A model generated the notes under the pieces. It saw only the letters and a list, made by a program, of their open reading frames with translations. It was not told where the DNA came from and searched no databases. Shown here piece after piece: positions 1 through 11,275 of a DNA stretch of 64,000 bases (positions within the stretch are counted from its first letter, which is position 1; each line of letters starts with the position of its first letter). A program made the translations under genes and the position numbers. The stretch comes from Clavulina sp. PMI_390. Taxonomy: Eukaryota > Basidiomycota > Agaricomycetes > Cantharellales > Hydnaceae. The stretch covers positions 50,117 through 114,116 of the forward strand of contig WIDE01000103.1 of the NCBI GenBank assembly GCA_015039315.1, read 5' to 3'.

Positions 1-1827
1 CTCTGCTGCGGTTTGGCAGAACCCTCAAGTGAGCAATTCTCCTGAGATGGTAGAATGGATGAAAGGTTCCGAATGTTTATACAGAGGCCCTTTAAAAGCA
101 GAGCATATGCTCTTGAAGGGCGAGAGCGAGTGGTGTTCGAGAGAATATGCAGGATATGGTTGGAGCACGAGAGCAGCGGTTAGCGGGGCAGACCCTACGT
201 TACTACCAAATCATGATGGAGAGATCCGTAGCTACCTTGATTGATAATATGACCGGTATGCAGACGTGAAGGAAATGGCGTTTGCTAGCCACCTGATACC
301 AATCAGAGCTTCAGCATCGACGTGGAGCTCAGCAGATCTATGAAGGTAAGGGTCTGATGCTCACCTTACATACATTCCTCTGAGGGGTCTTAATCGCGGT
401 TATAAAAATTAGGCGGGGAGTTTATGGCTAAGGATTAGGTCGGGAAGCCGGCGATAACCTAGCCACAACGAAGAGTGAAAGGGCGCTTCGTTCGAGAGAT
501 TCTTGCCTATCACTCTGTATATGACAGTACCAGATTTCTGGTAGAAATTGAAGAGTGGAGTTTCCGCGCTCACGAGGCAACAACCTGCACTCTGAAGGAG
601 GGGATAGATCAAACACGCCAATGCGGGATCCGAATGACCTACTTCCGGTTGCTTCGAATGGCACATTGACACTCGGCGAGGATAAATAGAGCATGCGATT
701 TTGCCTCCATATCTCCTAAAAGGGGGCATTTACAAGCGGGGGTAGGTGCGCGGTCTCCCTGGCGGGGGTGGTGGCCCATTTCGAAAATATGCCACACTAC
801 AAGGAAACAAGAGGATGAAAGCGATATAGCACCATCGTATCGCGGTAATGAGCTAGCATTTAATGCGAGCTGAGGATTTTTGGGATGGCAAGAAATAGGA
901 CGTTATGTACTCAGATGAGCAACGACAACCAGAACATCAACAGCGCTTGTGTATTGACACCGAGGGCGCTTGTTTGGTCCAATTCTTTCTGCCAAGGAGT
1001 GTTACTGGTTCCGAATCACCAGCAAGGGATACCGGAAAAAACCAACTGAACCACGACTTAGAGAGGGAAGGAAAATCTCCCTCGGTGTCACACTCCAGAG
1101 ATAGAGTAACGAGCCCGAGCCAGGTACGACACCCTTGACGGCTCCTTCGCTCGGCTTGTTCCAAATGCTTCATTGACCTCGGAGGGCTTTTCATATAACA
1201 CTCTCGCGGGATTAACATACTCTCATCTAAATGCAGTCCAAAACCGCTCCGCTAACTACTCCGGACAGCAGCTTCTGAAAATATCACGGCCGTAATGATG
1301 CACCTCTCAACGGATGATTCACACAACCTTCAAGGTTATGAACTTTTCGAAGCTCCTCATCTCACATTTGGGTTTTTTGGCCCATAAGCATTAGTAAGCC
1401 AACTACACTCTATTTATATTCTTCTCCGCTGACGTTTCATATGGAAGGGTAACTCTCTGCTCAATCTCGTTAACACTAGAGGTACCAAGCATTGCAAGCA
1501 AGTCACGTCCATCAGCGGGTACCCCCCGCTGCCCCATGATAATGTACTACCATCGGATCCGAGTCTTCTACTTTCCCTCCCTGAGCCTTTGCATTTCTAT
1601 TCATCACACTTCACATCTCCTTGCCTTTTTTGTGGTCGAATGGTTCTAGAATCGCCACTGCGCAATGATTGCCCCTCACTGGCCACAAATCAATTATCTG
1701 GGACTCAATAGCACCATGAAAGTGCTCGGGTCTCCCACCTTCGGATAGATTATCACGCTATTATGGTATAAGTACCTGCGCTCTCAACGTCCTACAATCC
1801 CCTCCTACTCCATAAGCTTTACTTAAC
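1..1827. other. no supported gene
   Basis: Only short open frames without family motifs or consistent splice partners were found on either strand. The last 60 bases are the promoter of the NTF2-like gene that follows. I see no transposon ends or tandem repeats here. Confidence 0.5.
1767..1772 (+). promoter_or_regulatory. TATA-like box of NTF2-like copy A
   Basis: TATAAG lies 61 bases before the start codon. All five NTF2-like genes have a similar A/T box at 61-75 bases, which supports both the box and the chosen starts. Confidence 0.5.
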
Positions 1828-2544
1828 ATGGAATCGATCGCTGCTCAGGTCAGTAATCCTAGTCATCAATCGTCTCCCTAACTCATTTGGGCCCAAAACA
1901 TTAACAGTTCATTAACCAATACTACGGAGTCCTGGATGGAGAAAATCGCAACATCCTGTCGAATATATACGTCAGTGCCGCTTCAGATATGGCACTCATA
2001 GCGAAAAATTGACCATTTTTCAGCTAGATGATTCCGTACTCAAGTGGGATGACTCAACTTATCGAGGCACCAAGAAGATTGTTGACTTTTTCAAGGTGTG
2101 ATACTGTCGTCCAAAAACCACGAGCCTACGCCGTTGTGTCCCAGGTTAAACGAGTTGATACTATTTAATCTTACAGCGTGCACCAATGATGAACCACGAG
2201 AATGATTCCATCAAGGCCAGAGTCAATCAGGACGGCACAGTTGACGTTAAGGTGACTGGAAAGGTGCTGGTGAGCTACACATGACCTTCCTGCATGAATC
2301 TGTCATGTATACTCACATAAAGTGGTCGATATTGGAATTAGATGGACTGGAAGAAAGCTTACTCGTTCACAGAGACCTTCAGACTTGTCCGCAAGTCATA
2401 CGACCTGGGCTTTGATATGTGCGTCAGATCTCCCATGATAGGACAGTGTAATTACTGAGTGATGCTAACTTTTCACTTGTTATGGCTGCCGTATGTAGTA
2501 TGGAGCAGACCTTCACCAAGGAGTCACTCGGGAAAGATGATTAG
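1828..2544 (+). CDS. NTF2-like protein, copy A (123 aa, 6 exons)
   Basis: Exons 1828-1848, 1908-1970, 2024-2095, 2177-2269, 2342-2418 and 2499-2544 join in frame to 123 aa, close to the ~125 aa of nuclear transport factor 2. Family landmarks visible: FINQYY near the N terminus, a LKWDD strand (NTF2 has LTWEG), RG.KKIVDFF helix, and the strand pair VDVKVTGKVL / AYSFTETFRLV. NTF2 folds form cone-shaped dimers. Classical NTF2 carries Ran-GDP into the nucleus and NXT1/p15 partners the mRNA exporter, but other NTF2-like proteins are enzymes, so the function is open. Intron phases are 0,0,0,0,2, as in copies B-E. Copy B is its closest relative in the window (MES.AAQ start, shared KARVN..G.V.V.V.G). 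Confidence 0.8.
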
Positions 2545-3630
2545 TACGGAAAATGCTCTTTTTTCAGTCTATGATACTAGTTTTGGTGCAATAAGCGTCA
2601 AAAAATACGAATTTCCAAGCTTGCTTTCCGATTCTAAATCTGGAAGCGAACCAGGTTGGCCTACTGTGTATGCCTAATCTCCTACTGACCAGCTCAACGA
2701 AAAGGCTTCGAATTGTCCTTCCCTGAATCGCCCTTGCTTGTTATATGACTTCGTCTCGATTCTCTCCTGTAAGATAGAGTATGCTTCTCACACGCGCATC
2801 TGAGATAAGCACAACCGCTGCATGTGTCTCTTTTCTCCGCCTCGATCCTGCAGGATAGTGCGACAAGGAATGTATGAGGTAGCCACGAGGCTATCTGTCT
2901 TGTTATGACGGCATACTGGGCGGTGGAGGTTCCAAGGCTCCCACCGTGCAAGTCCCGCCCGAGGTTCTTCCTCAATCTTCTCATGTAGGCCTCCATGCCC
3001 GTCACCTTCACACTTCTTCGTTCTTGGTCTCGGCGCGATAGTGGTCCTCACCTGACCTCTGTACATTGTTTTACCATAACCCTCACTGTCAGGTGACGTA
3101 AAGGAGCTCCACACTCAGACGTGTGAAATTAACTGGCTTGGCTGTTATCAAATCTCCAGCCGTGGCACACCAACGAGAGTTTATCTGGCCTTGAGGGGCC
3201 TCTTCGACCCTCTTTTGATCCAACAAAAGTTCTCTCTCACATTCGTTGGTTTGATCGAAACAAATAACGACAGATCGCCAGTGACTTCGATGATCGCAAA
3301 ATTCACTTCCCGACTATTTGACATCTCCGACACTACATGCTCATCGCCGCGGAACTTCTCAGCGATATTCCGGACACTCATGACGAACATTCATTGAACC
3401 TCATTCAGGATTCCGGAGTAGTTTGCGGTCCTAACGGTCTTTGGGATAGTGTCTCCGCTCTGCGACTGTCTTGGTTGGATCGTGTCACATGGGTACATAT
3501 CGAATAATTCCGATGGCCTGTCCAATATTTCATAGCAAAGGGTTACCGATTTGAGGTGCTGAGCGGTATAAATTGGCTCTGTGTGAACATCAAGGATCAT
3601 CTCTCACCACTTTCCTCACTCATCACATCC
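2545..3630. other. intergenic between NTF2-like copies A and B
   Basis: Minus-strand frames of 105-108 aa overlap each other at 2694-3114, but they have no start context, partner exons or motifs. Nothing else is supported apart from the promoter at the 3' end. Confidence 0.5.
3567..3573 (+). promoter_or_regulatory. TATA box of NTF2-like copy B
   Basis: TATAAAT lies 64 bases before the start codon, the best TATA match among the five copies. Confidence 0.55.
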
Positions 3631-4348
3631 ATGGAGTCAGACGCCGCCCAGGTTCGCACTCGAAGCACTATCCGCGCCTATATTAATAAAAATCTCTGCG
3701 CTCCTAGTTCGTCAAGCAGTATTATGCCTTCCTGGACATTCCCAGGGAGCGTGATATACTCAAAAGATGCTACGTGTGTTCAGATAGTCTTTGCCTCCAT
3801 GTATTGTTCCGTGACTCAATTAGCTCTTATCATTAGGATGATGAGTCCGAGCTCAAGTGGGACGGAGAATCTCACCGGGGCGAACGCAATATCATGGACT
3901 TTCTCGAGGTTAGTCTGTTCCACCACACACCGCGGGGTGTGGAATGTTCACCTGAAGCGGTCTTCTCTATCCCGAAATTCAGAGAATGCCAGCCATGCAC
4001 CATGACGCTCAGTCAGTCAAGGCCAGGGTGAACCGTGAGGGCTCAGTTGCTGTATCGGTGAAGGGGTTCATCTCGGTGAGGAGTCATCTTCTACAATAGC
4101 TCCGCTAGACGAAATTCTGAAATGAGGACCATGTCGCCTTAGTTGGATACTCCAATGTTGCGTCCGTTCAGCGAGACGTTCGAAGTCGTCCCCAGGCTGA
4201 ACAGCGGAATGCGCTTCATGATGTGCGTGAACTCGCGGTCTCGCTTTCAGACGTTACGTGCGGCTAATACCCATAATTTCAATTTTCTCTCCTGTGGCGA
4301 TCCCCTTTCAGCATTGAACAAGATTTCTCTTATGGGCATCACGATTGA
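3631..4348 (+). CDS. NTF2-like protein, copy B (122 aa, 6 exons)
   Basis: Exons 3631-3651, 3708-3773, 3837-3908, 3983-4075, 4143-4222 and 4312-4348 give a 122-aa protein. It carries FVKQYY, the LKWDG strand, an RG..NIMDFLE helix, KARVN.EGSVAVSVKG and PFSETFEVVP, all aligned to copy A without large gaps. Exons 3 (72 nt) and 4 (93 nt) are the same length as in copy A, and all introns fall at homologous positions and phases. The start is the first ATG after a good TATA box. The fifth exon begins LDTP instead of the M-D-W of copies A and D, so that acceptor is the least certain splice. NTF2-like fold assignment is from the sequence; cellular role is unknown. Confidence 0.78.
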
Positions 4349-4888
4349 GCCACTGACATGGCAATTGGGATGCCTCGTTTTGCGTCCAAAACTGCCTACA
4401 AATGTGTAATACACCCTTGTCAATCTGCTGTGTAAAAAAAGTTCAATACCAATGAAACCTGTTGATGCGCGTTCAGCTAAACTGGTGCTGCCTCGCGAAA
4501 TGAAATGAGATTAGCTGGTGCTACTCCAAACTTCAGTCGTTGCTCGATGCACACATAGCTGGTTTAGCGTTCCTTAATGCGCAACCTCCTGGTTGAGTGG
4601 ATTTCACCTGACGAGCCGTAAGAGAGGACTCTAGCTCAATTGGCTCGATATACCACGTGTAGAAGAACATCGATTGAACTGAACATTTAATAGTCCCTAA
4701 TAAGCGAGTGAGCACTTTCGGAATGAAGGTATTCCTATGTGGAACATATCTGAGCGATATACTAACCAAGACTGAAGACTAAGAAGGTAGAGAAAAGAGA
4801 ACCAATTTACAAGAATGCAGAAAAATAGACGGAACAATGGCAGGAAGCCAGGTGCGTAGGGAGGCTACCAAACCGAGGGTGAACTCCT
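4349..4888. other. intergenic, convergent ends of NTF2-B and the WSC gene
   Basis: No gene-like frame, RNA gene or repeat recognised. This must hold the 3' ends of the two convergent genes. Confidence 0.5.
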
Positions 4889-6683
4889 TCAGTTCCTCAG
4901 CCTACGCTTAGCAGGCGCAGCAGAGGACGTGGGCGGGCTCACGAGCGTCGTCACCGTCGTTGTAACCGTCGTGACGCTCTGCACCGGCACGCTACCCGTG
5001 GAAGTGACGTCCTTCTCCACAGTCGTCGTATACGCCGAGTAACTCGGGGTACCTGTCTCGTATGTGCTCACGCTCGACGTCGTACCAGTACCAACACTAG
5101 CAGTAGGCACCGTAGTGGTGTACAGCGCGTTCGTGTTGGTAGAGGCGTACGTGTAGATAGAGGTCGTTGAAGTGGGGGTCGTGTAGACGCTGTCTGTCTC
5201 GTACGTGCGCGTGTACGCAGAAAGGGAGTACGAGCTCGAGGGAATATATTCGACAGAAGCGGTACTGGTGACGTAGACCGAGGGAGACGAGGTCGTAGTC
5301 CCGTAGATGCTGCGGCTATAGGTCGTATAGCTCGTCGGCACAACGGTGTAGACCGTCGAGACAATGTCGCTCTCCACCGTGGTAGGGACCACGACCGTCT
5401 CACCCGAAGCGATAGTCGACGTGAACGTGACGGGCTTTACAGAAGTGACAGTGAGGGTTCTAGAAAGCGTGGTGAGAATGATGACGGGCTGGACAACCGT
5501 CGTCAGAGGATCGACGAAAGACGTCGTGCCGGTAAAGATGGATAGGGTTCGCGAAATGGACTGGAATATCGTCGTGCTCTGGCTGGTCGTAGGCACTCCA
5601 GTAGTGACTGTGGTCGTCGCTGTCACCGTGGACAAAACGTCGGTAGGAATCGTGGTGGGGCCCGCGAGCTCGGTGAAGCTACTCGTTTCAACGACGTCGA
5701 TCGTGGCCGTCTCCGTAGTTGGAATGGGGATATACGTGGACGTCGTCTCAGGAACATACGTCGTCGTCGTCACAGTATAGCCGACTTCCAAGCTGGTAGT
5801 GTCCGTTTCCGAGGCGTAAACGCTCGTCGTGCCAGTCGCTTCGCCAGTCACCGTCGTGCTCGTCGTAATTGGGACCACAGCGGTAGAAGCTGTCTCCACC
5901 GCCACAGACACGGTAGTCGTGTAGCTATAAGGCACGATCACGGTCGTGCTCGTCGGCTCAGCAGCATAAACCGAAACGGAACCAGTGGAAGAGCCGTAGC
6001 TGGAGATTGTGGTAGTGAAAAGCGATTGGACAGGACGCGAAGTTGTGTAAGTGGTGGTGAACGTGGTGGTAGCAGGGCCAGACGGCTGCGGATGCGTGTA
6101 AACGTCCACGGCAGATGAACCACCGCACGTCAAAGCCGAGTTGCCTATAAAGTTGATAACGTATAGAACCACGGTCAAATCGAGGATTTGAGGCAAATAG
6201 ATAAATAAAACGAAGAGGACGCACCGGAACAAGTGGAGGTGCAAACAGGATTGATGGATTTGGCTGTCCCAGCGGCGAGAGCATTGCCGCAATAACAGTC
6301 GTTCCCGCGTTCCAGACCAGCCAACGCGTAACCGTACGCGTTGCACGTATCCATGCAGAGCTGAGGAGTCATGGAGGTGGATGGGCCAGTATGCACGGCC
6401 AGACCATCGCCGTTGGAGAGCTTATCGAGCGTGCACCCGTAGTACGTCCAAGTGCCATAGGTTTTGACTGGATTAATTGTCACGCGTTTGTGCAGGACAC
6501 CATTGGGGTTGATTCCCTTGTTGCCGTAGCTGTTAGGGAAGACCAAAAAAGTCGATCAGTTTGCCGTGGAATCGCGGTAGACTAGATGGTGTTGAACCCG
6601 TACTGGATAGGGTTAGCATGAATGAGAGTTGGAGTAATGAGAGTGAATGTGCTGAACAGCAGAGCAAACGAGGCGGCGACCAT
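4889..6683 (-). CDS. secreted WSC-domain protein with Ser/Thr-rich mucin-like region (553 aa)
   Basis: Exons 6583-6683, 6225-6529 and 4889-6144 (complement) give 553 aa. An N-terminal signal peptide (hydrophobic run up to LIHA at about residue 23) is followed by a WSC domain at about 55-145. It shows YYGCTLD, QLCMDTCNAYGY, the core GNDCYCGN and, across intron 2, CSGNSALTCGG, so the splice is confirmed by the motif. WSC domains bind fungal wall glycans or act in wall-stress sensing. The remaining ~400 residues are low-complexity Thr/Ser/Val/Tyr (TTT, TSTV, SVYT patterns), expected to be heavily O-mannosylated. No transmembrane helix or GPI-type hydrophobic C terminus follows; the protein ends in PAKRRLRN. 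It therefore looks like a secreted wall or matrix protein rather than a membrane WSC sensor. It sits inside the NTF2-like array without an obvious functional tie. Confidence 0.85.
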
Positions 6684-7886
6684 GATTATTGTGCAAAGCT
6701 AAAAGAGAGCAGCAGAGCACAGGTCAAAGGCCAACAGACGGGAAACGGAGGGAGGGAATGGAGGGAATGGAGGGAAGGAAAGGAAAATGATTTGTGATAG
6801 GCTCAACAAATGGGTGCCGAGTAAGGGACCGAGGGAGAAAATGCGTCGCCAAGCTGCGCAATTTTGCAATTCGCCCCTGTGTCGTCTTGTCAAGTCGATC
6901 GTTGCTGTCGATCCGCCCCTCCAAGGTAGAGCATTGTCACAAGCTTCCATTTGTCAGAGCAAACGCAATTCTCCTCCTGGCAAGTGTTCCCTGGCAGGTT
7001 TTTTTTTCTCGGCCAAACAACGATCACCGAGGGTGGGCGTCGGGGTGCCGAGGCCCGGTGGTGGACATGGCAACACCAAGCCTCGCATTCATTTGCAGGG
7101 ATCTGCCGGGGTTTTGTCGGCGGCGTGCGATTCAGCGCGAGGCCTTCGTTGCCGTCGAGGTGATCATCGCGCCGATTGATGAGTGGGTAGCTCCCCCTTG
7201 AAACGTTCACTGAATCATCCCAGTCATCAAGGCGGTGTGTGGCTGAAACCTGAAACCCTCAATGGCGTTCACCTCACTCCTTCTCTCAATAGAAAGAATA
7301 CCATGAAACGTCCACCGGCTGCACGTTGTTTGGGCTGCTTTCGTCGATATCAGGAGTGGCGTAAGCCTACCCGCGGAGCCCACGCAACACCGGCCTCTGA
7401 TTTCGGTGTGATGTATTCAGGATCAGGATGCTCCTGTTGAGTGAAACATGAAGCTTCAGATATTGGTTGTAGCATGAATTGGTCAGCGTGACCCTAAACA
7501 AGCTTGAATCGCGAGTCTTCATCCGCCATAGAGCTCGATGAGCGGCCACCCTGAGCGTACGACGACGGCAGCTGCCGATGCGATGATGGCGAATCTGCTT
7601 ACCGCTATCCTCGCCGCTCATTCGCGCTAGTCTCAACTCTTTGGTTGTTTGCACAGCTCTACCCGCATGCCAGGTCTCATGAGCATATTTGGTTTCTACG
7701 CCTCGACTTCTTGCAGTCACCAGGCACACCTTTGCTCCCAAAAAGTGTCGATCGAAGGCCTGAGTAGTCGCGTGAACCCCTGCTTCGCGCACAGTCTTGA
7801 AACTCAGACAGAATAAATCCAACTCTGCTCTCGTTGCTCCAGCATCTCCTTCATCCTCTCGCCCTCCACGCATAGCAGCGCACATC
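6684..7886. other. divergent intergenic region between the WSC gene and NTF2-like copy C
   Basis: Several overlapping frames of 60-177 aa occur on both strands, but none has motifs, partner exons or low-noise coding character. It should hold the WSC promoter on the left and the copy C promoter on the right. Confidence 0.5.
7812..7818 (+). promoter_or_regulatory. TATA-like box of NTF2-like copy C
   Basis: AATAAAT lies 75 bases before the start codon, equivalent to the boxes of the other copies. Confidence 0.4.
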
Positions 7887-8736
7887 ATGAAAGCCGACAA
7901 GATCGCCGAGGCCGTAAGCGCTCTTCACACTCTCCTTGCCAAGCATCACGGCTCAACAAACCAACATCTATCCCACTTAGTTCGTTGCTTATTACTACAA
8001 CGTTTTGGATAAAGGAAATCGTCATAAATTGGGCAACTTGTATGTATGTCAATCCCTCGCCGTACAGAGCTACCAGACGCCTCTCAAAATGTAACCGCCC
8101 CGCTCCGTTCCCTTCAGCGGGAGAACGCTCAACTGACTTGGGACGGCTTCACACACAAAGGCGTCCATAATATCATCGCTTTTCTCGAGGTGAGTTTAGA
8201 ATGGCGCTGTGTCTCTTCCTTTGGAGGTCCGTTGGGGTGACCGTGAACTTGCAGAATGCCCCGGCCATGCGCCACACTCGAGAAACAACAACAGTCCATG
8301 CAACTCCGGGGGACGACAGGATCTGCATCGTCGTGACAGGCACAGTTGTTGTGCGTGATTTTCCCGCCCCACAAACCGCTCCACAAATTGATCAACTGAC
8401 GACTTGGATGCGGGCCCGCAGATACATTGGGAGAACCTTTATGCTTTCACAGAGAGGTTTGAAATGATGCCCAAAATCACAGAATTTGGGTACGAGATGT
8501 ACGTATAGCTTTGCAGACTCTCTAGCCGCTCCTGTGCTATACTCATGACATGCTCTTCGTTTCTCGCTATTCCGGATGCATATATCAGCTCAAAGCAAGT
8601 TTTTAATAAGAGGGCCATTGAAGAAGACGAAATGCGCGATTTCCAGGGCGTATCACACCAAACTCTAGAGTTAGATTCACTAAAACGACACCATTACCGT
8701 TTTGGCTACTCCTATCCTGATGCTCAGGTCTCTTAA
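7887..8736 (+). CDS. NTF2-like protein, copy C (160 aa, 6 exons, extended C terminus)
   Basis: Exons 7887-7913, 7981-8043, 8118-8189, 8255-8350, 8422-8498 and 8589-8736 give 160 aa. It carries FVAYYYNVLD, QLTWDG, GVHNIIAFLE, ICIVVTGTVV and YAFTERFEMMP, matching NTF2 strand order. Intron phases are the same as in A, B, D and E. Closest relative is copy D (MK.DKI start, YYY, GNR, NSP/NAP..H). The last exon starts SKQVFNKRAIEEDEM like copy D's SKQEFTKRKADEEEL, but the stop present in D is absent. The frame therefore runs about 25 residues further into what looks like 3' flank, a probable stop-loss extension. Function not known beyond the fold. Confidence 0.78.
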
Positions 8737-8799
8737 TTCAGAGTCAGCTCTTAAATTTCGCTTGAACCAAGGGCTCGAAACGTACTTGACTTGTTGTTC

Positions 8800-8847
8800 G
8801 GGCGACCTGCTCCGACAGCTGTGTGATTTTCACATGCACTCTTGTGT
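8800..8847 (+). repeat. duplicated 3'-flank segment, copy 1
   Basis: GGGCGACCTGCTCCGACAGC and the following ~28 bases match 11231-11275 with scattered changes. Each lies downstream of an NTF2-like last exon (gene C here, a relic exon there), so the duplication unit included 3' flank. Confidence 0.6.
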
Positions 8848-9437
8848 ATATGTCTATTGCTACTTGGAATTGAATAAGCACCGGCTTAGAATGCCTTGTC
8901 TGGTCTTCGACTTGAAAATCGATCGTTGAGAGGGGAATCCCGGTCTCCAAATATTCGTGCGATGTCAATAGCTGATTGGCAGTCAGTGGACGCTCCCCGT
9001 CAGAGTTGATTCCACCTTCTACGCGAGTCCGAGGTAAGGTAGCTTTATGACTCGGATTCTTGAAGCTCCTGGGCGATAACTCGTCGCTCGAGAACGTACG
9101 CAGTATGTGGGCATGAGTCTCCTCGTGCTAAACCAGTGGATTGAAAGTTGCTTGGCCCTCGCCCTGCACGCGTAGTTCACAAACAACCAGTGACCATATT
9201 AGTCTATGTTCCACCAAAAGAATCTTCCTGGCGGAGGATAAGAACCTTGGAACTATCGGCTCAGCTCTCATTTGGTCAATACAGCATTCAGATTGGCCGC
9301 ATTCGTTGTTCTTTCACCGGGCTCGATGTCACCGTCAGGCCGCTTGTTAAATTTGAGTCTTGGACCGCTCAAACGATATATCAAACATCTGTAAAAGGCA
9401 TTTTGATTAGCCCTAAGCTTCCCAGAATAACTAATAG

Positions 9438-9445
9438 GATAAATA
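9438..9445 (+). promoter_or_regulatory. TATA-like box of NTF2-like copy D
   Basis: GATAAATA lies about 62 bases before the start codon, at the position conserved in the array. Confidence 0.4.
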
Positions 9446-9500
9446 CCAGCTTTCTCGTCTCAGCATCAGCATCAGTTCCCCTTCTCCTGTCCACTCCACG

Positions 9501-10335
9501 ATGAAAGACAAAATCGGTGACGCAGTAAGCAAACCCACAGAAATCTCCTGCTAAACAAGAACCGGCATCTCATATATTATCACGGTTGTTAGTTCGTCTC
9601 TTATTACTACTACCTCATGGACCACGGAAATCGCACTCAGCTGACCGATTTCTATGTACGTAAGGCCTACCCCACGAGGCCAAGAGGGTTACATGAACTT
9701 TTCGCGACCTTTCCTGTTTAGCAAGATAACGCTGAGTTGACGTGGGATGGCAAAATATGCAAAGGTGTCAAAGCCATCATCACCTGCCTGGACGTGAGAC
9801 CATTCATTATATTTGACACCACATCCAATGGCGAATAAAATGGCTCACTCAGCACTTCGTTTTCTCTTATAGAACTCTCCGACAATGAGTCACACGGTCG
9901 ACTCCACGAAAGTCACGTTGAACTCGGAAGATGACACGCTTTGCATCACTGTCAACGGAGCAGTGATCGTGAGTGACCCTTTCTATTACACCAGCAGTGG
10001 CCTTCATAAGCTAACTGAATCTCATTCCCCACGGCGCTCTGAATAATGATCGAAACCATATGGCGTGCCGGACTTAGATGGATTGGCAATACTTCTACTC
10101 GTTCACTGAAGAATTCCACATGGTGCCGAAACTTAATCAATTCGGGTATGACATGTAAGTTTCTGTTCTCACACTGGCGAGAGATATTTCCTTCCCACGT
10201 TTCGAAATCTTTTATTGATTATTACTATCCGTTACGTGCTACACCCTACTCCCATATGCTAGCTCGAAGCAGGAATTTACCAAGAGAAAGGCAGACGAGG
10301 AAGAACTCCGTCGCTTGAGGAACTCAACGCAATAG
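9501..10335 (+). CDS. NTF2-like protein, copy D (134 aa, 6 exons)
   Basis: Exons 9501-9524, 9593-9655, 9722-9793, 9873-9968, 10078-10154 and 10263-10335 give 134 aa. It is the clearest NTF2-fold member: FVSYYYYLMDHGNR, ELTWDG, GVKAIITCLD, LCITVNGAVI and FYSFTEEFHMVP. The C-terminal exon is a charged helix (FTKRKADEEELRRLRNS). Exon lengths 63, 72, 96 and 77 are identical to copy C. The stop codon is also the first three bases of a 107-bp tandem repeat, so the transcript's 3' end probably lies in the repeat. The nuclear transport, mRNA export or enzymatic role of this paralogue cannot be decided from sequence. Confidence 0.82.
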
Positions 10336-10867
10336 TCCCTATAATCCATACTCTGTAATCAAGGAACCACGCCTTACGCAAATGTCCAATTCCTTTGTAT
10401 TGAGGAACTCACTCACCTACCGATTCCCACGACCTTCAATAGTCCCTATAATTTATACTGTGTAATCAAGGAACCATGTCTTACGCAAATGTCCAATTCC
10501 TTTGTATTGAGGAACTCACTCACCTACCGATTCCCACGACCTTCAATAGTCCCTATAATTTATACTGTGTAATCAAGGAACCATGTCTTACGCAAATGTC
10601 CAATTCCTTTGTATTGAGGAACTCACTCACCTACCGATTCCCACGACCTTCAATAGTCCCTATAATTTATACTGTGTAATCAAGGAACCATGTCTTACGC
10701 AAATGTCCAATTCCTTTGTATTGAGGAACTCACTCACCTACCGATTCCCACGACCTTCAATAGTCCCTATAATTTATACTGTGTAATCAAGGAACCATGT
10801 CTTACGCAAATGTCCAATTCCTTTGTATTGAGGAACTCACTCACCTACCGATTCCCACGACCTTCAA
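10333..10867 (+). repeat. 107-bp minisatellite, five units
   Basis: Units start at 10333, 10440, 10547, 10654 and 10761. Units 2-5 appear identical and unit 1 differs at a few bases, as expected for recent head-to-tail amplification. Because 107 is not a multiple of three, each unit changes frame and generates repeated 67-aa spurious frames. The array begins at the stop codon of NTF2-like copy D. Confidence 0.97.
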
Positions 10868-11046
10868 GCCTGGACTCTGAACAGCAAACAACTTCGAAAC
10901 CGAATCTGGATTCGCCTGTCAAGAATCCCAAGTTTCCGGCTTCTGATCGGACACCATAAACGTCCCTCTGTCACCGTTGCGAATGCGGACAAATGTGAGC
11001 AGCTCTTTATGATCACCTAGACTCTTCGCATTGTGGCGCTGTTGCT

Positions 11047-11094
11047 ACGAAGCACTCCCTGGACGAGGATGAACTGCGGCGCTTTCGAATCTAG
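11047..11094 (+). pseudogene. relic last exon of a sixth NTF2-like gene
   Basis: This 16-codon frame reads TKHSLDEDELRRFRI then stop, aligning with the charged C-terminal exon of copy D (KADEEELRRLR). No matching upstream exons are recognisable; the minisatellite lies immediately before it. A duplicated 3'-flank block follows at 11231. It is best explained as the 3' end of a lost copy. Confidence 0.5.
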
Positions 11095-11230
11095 TTCACT
11101 AGCTTTATCTGTCGGATTGCCACAAAACTACTTGCTGTCGCAGAAATTTCTACCCCAGATACAGACATCTGGTCTATTGACTTCTGGTTCTCATGGGCTC
11201 TCGAATTCAACTACCAACACCCTCCCAGTC

Positions 11231-11275
11231 GGGTGATCTATTCCGACAGCTGGGTGATAATCACATGGGCTCTTG
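11231..11275 (+). repeat. duplicated 3'-flank segment, copy 2
   Basis: Matches 8800-8847 (shared TCCGACAGCT and TCACATG..CTCTTG blocks). It marks the end of the relic NTF2-like unit. Confidence 0.6.

Larger units (their letters stand above)
8737..9500. other. intergenic between NTF2-like copies C and D
   Basis: It contains a 48-base stretch (8800-8847) that recurs at 11231-11275, and the promoter of copy D. No other gene is supported. Confidence 0.5.

Noticed and set aside
409..1218. Overlapping 60-106-aa frames on both strands
   Set aside because: No motifs, no splice partners, and overlapping on opposite strands; no better than chance.
5364..5780. 138-aa plus-strand frame rich in Val
   Set aside because: Antisense shadow of the Thr/Ser-rich WSC gene; low complexity mirrored on the other strand.
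7367..7900. 177-aa minus-strand frame
   Set aside because: Overlaps the promoter of NTF2-like copy C and shows no recognisable domain.
10476..10959. Repeated 67-89-aa frames starting MSYANVQF
   Set aside because: They are products of the 107-bp minisatellite read through two frames, not genes.
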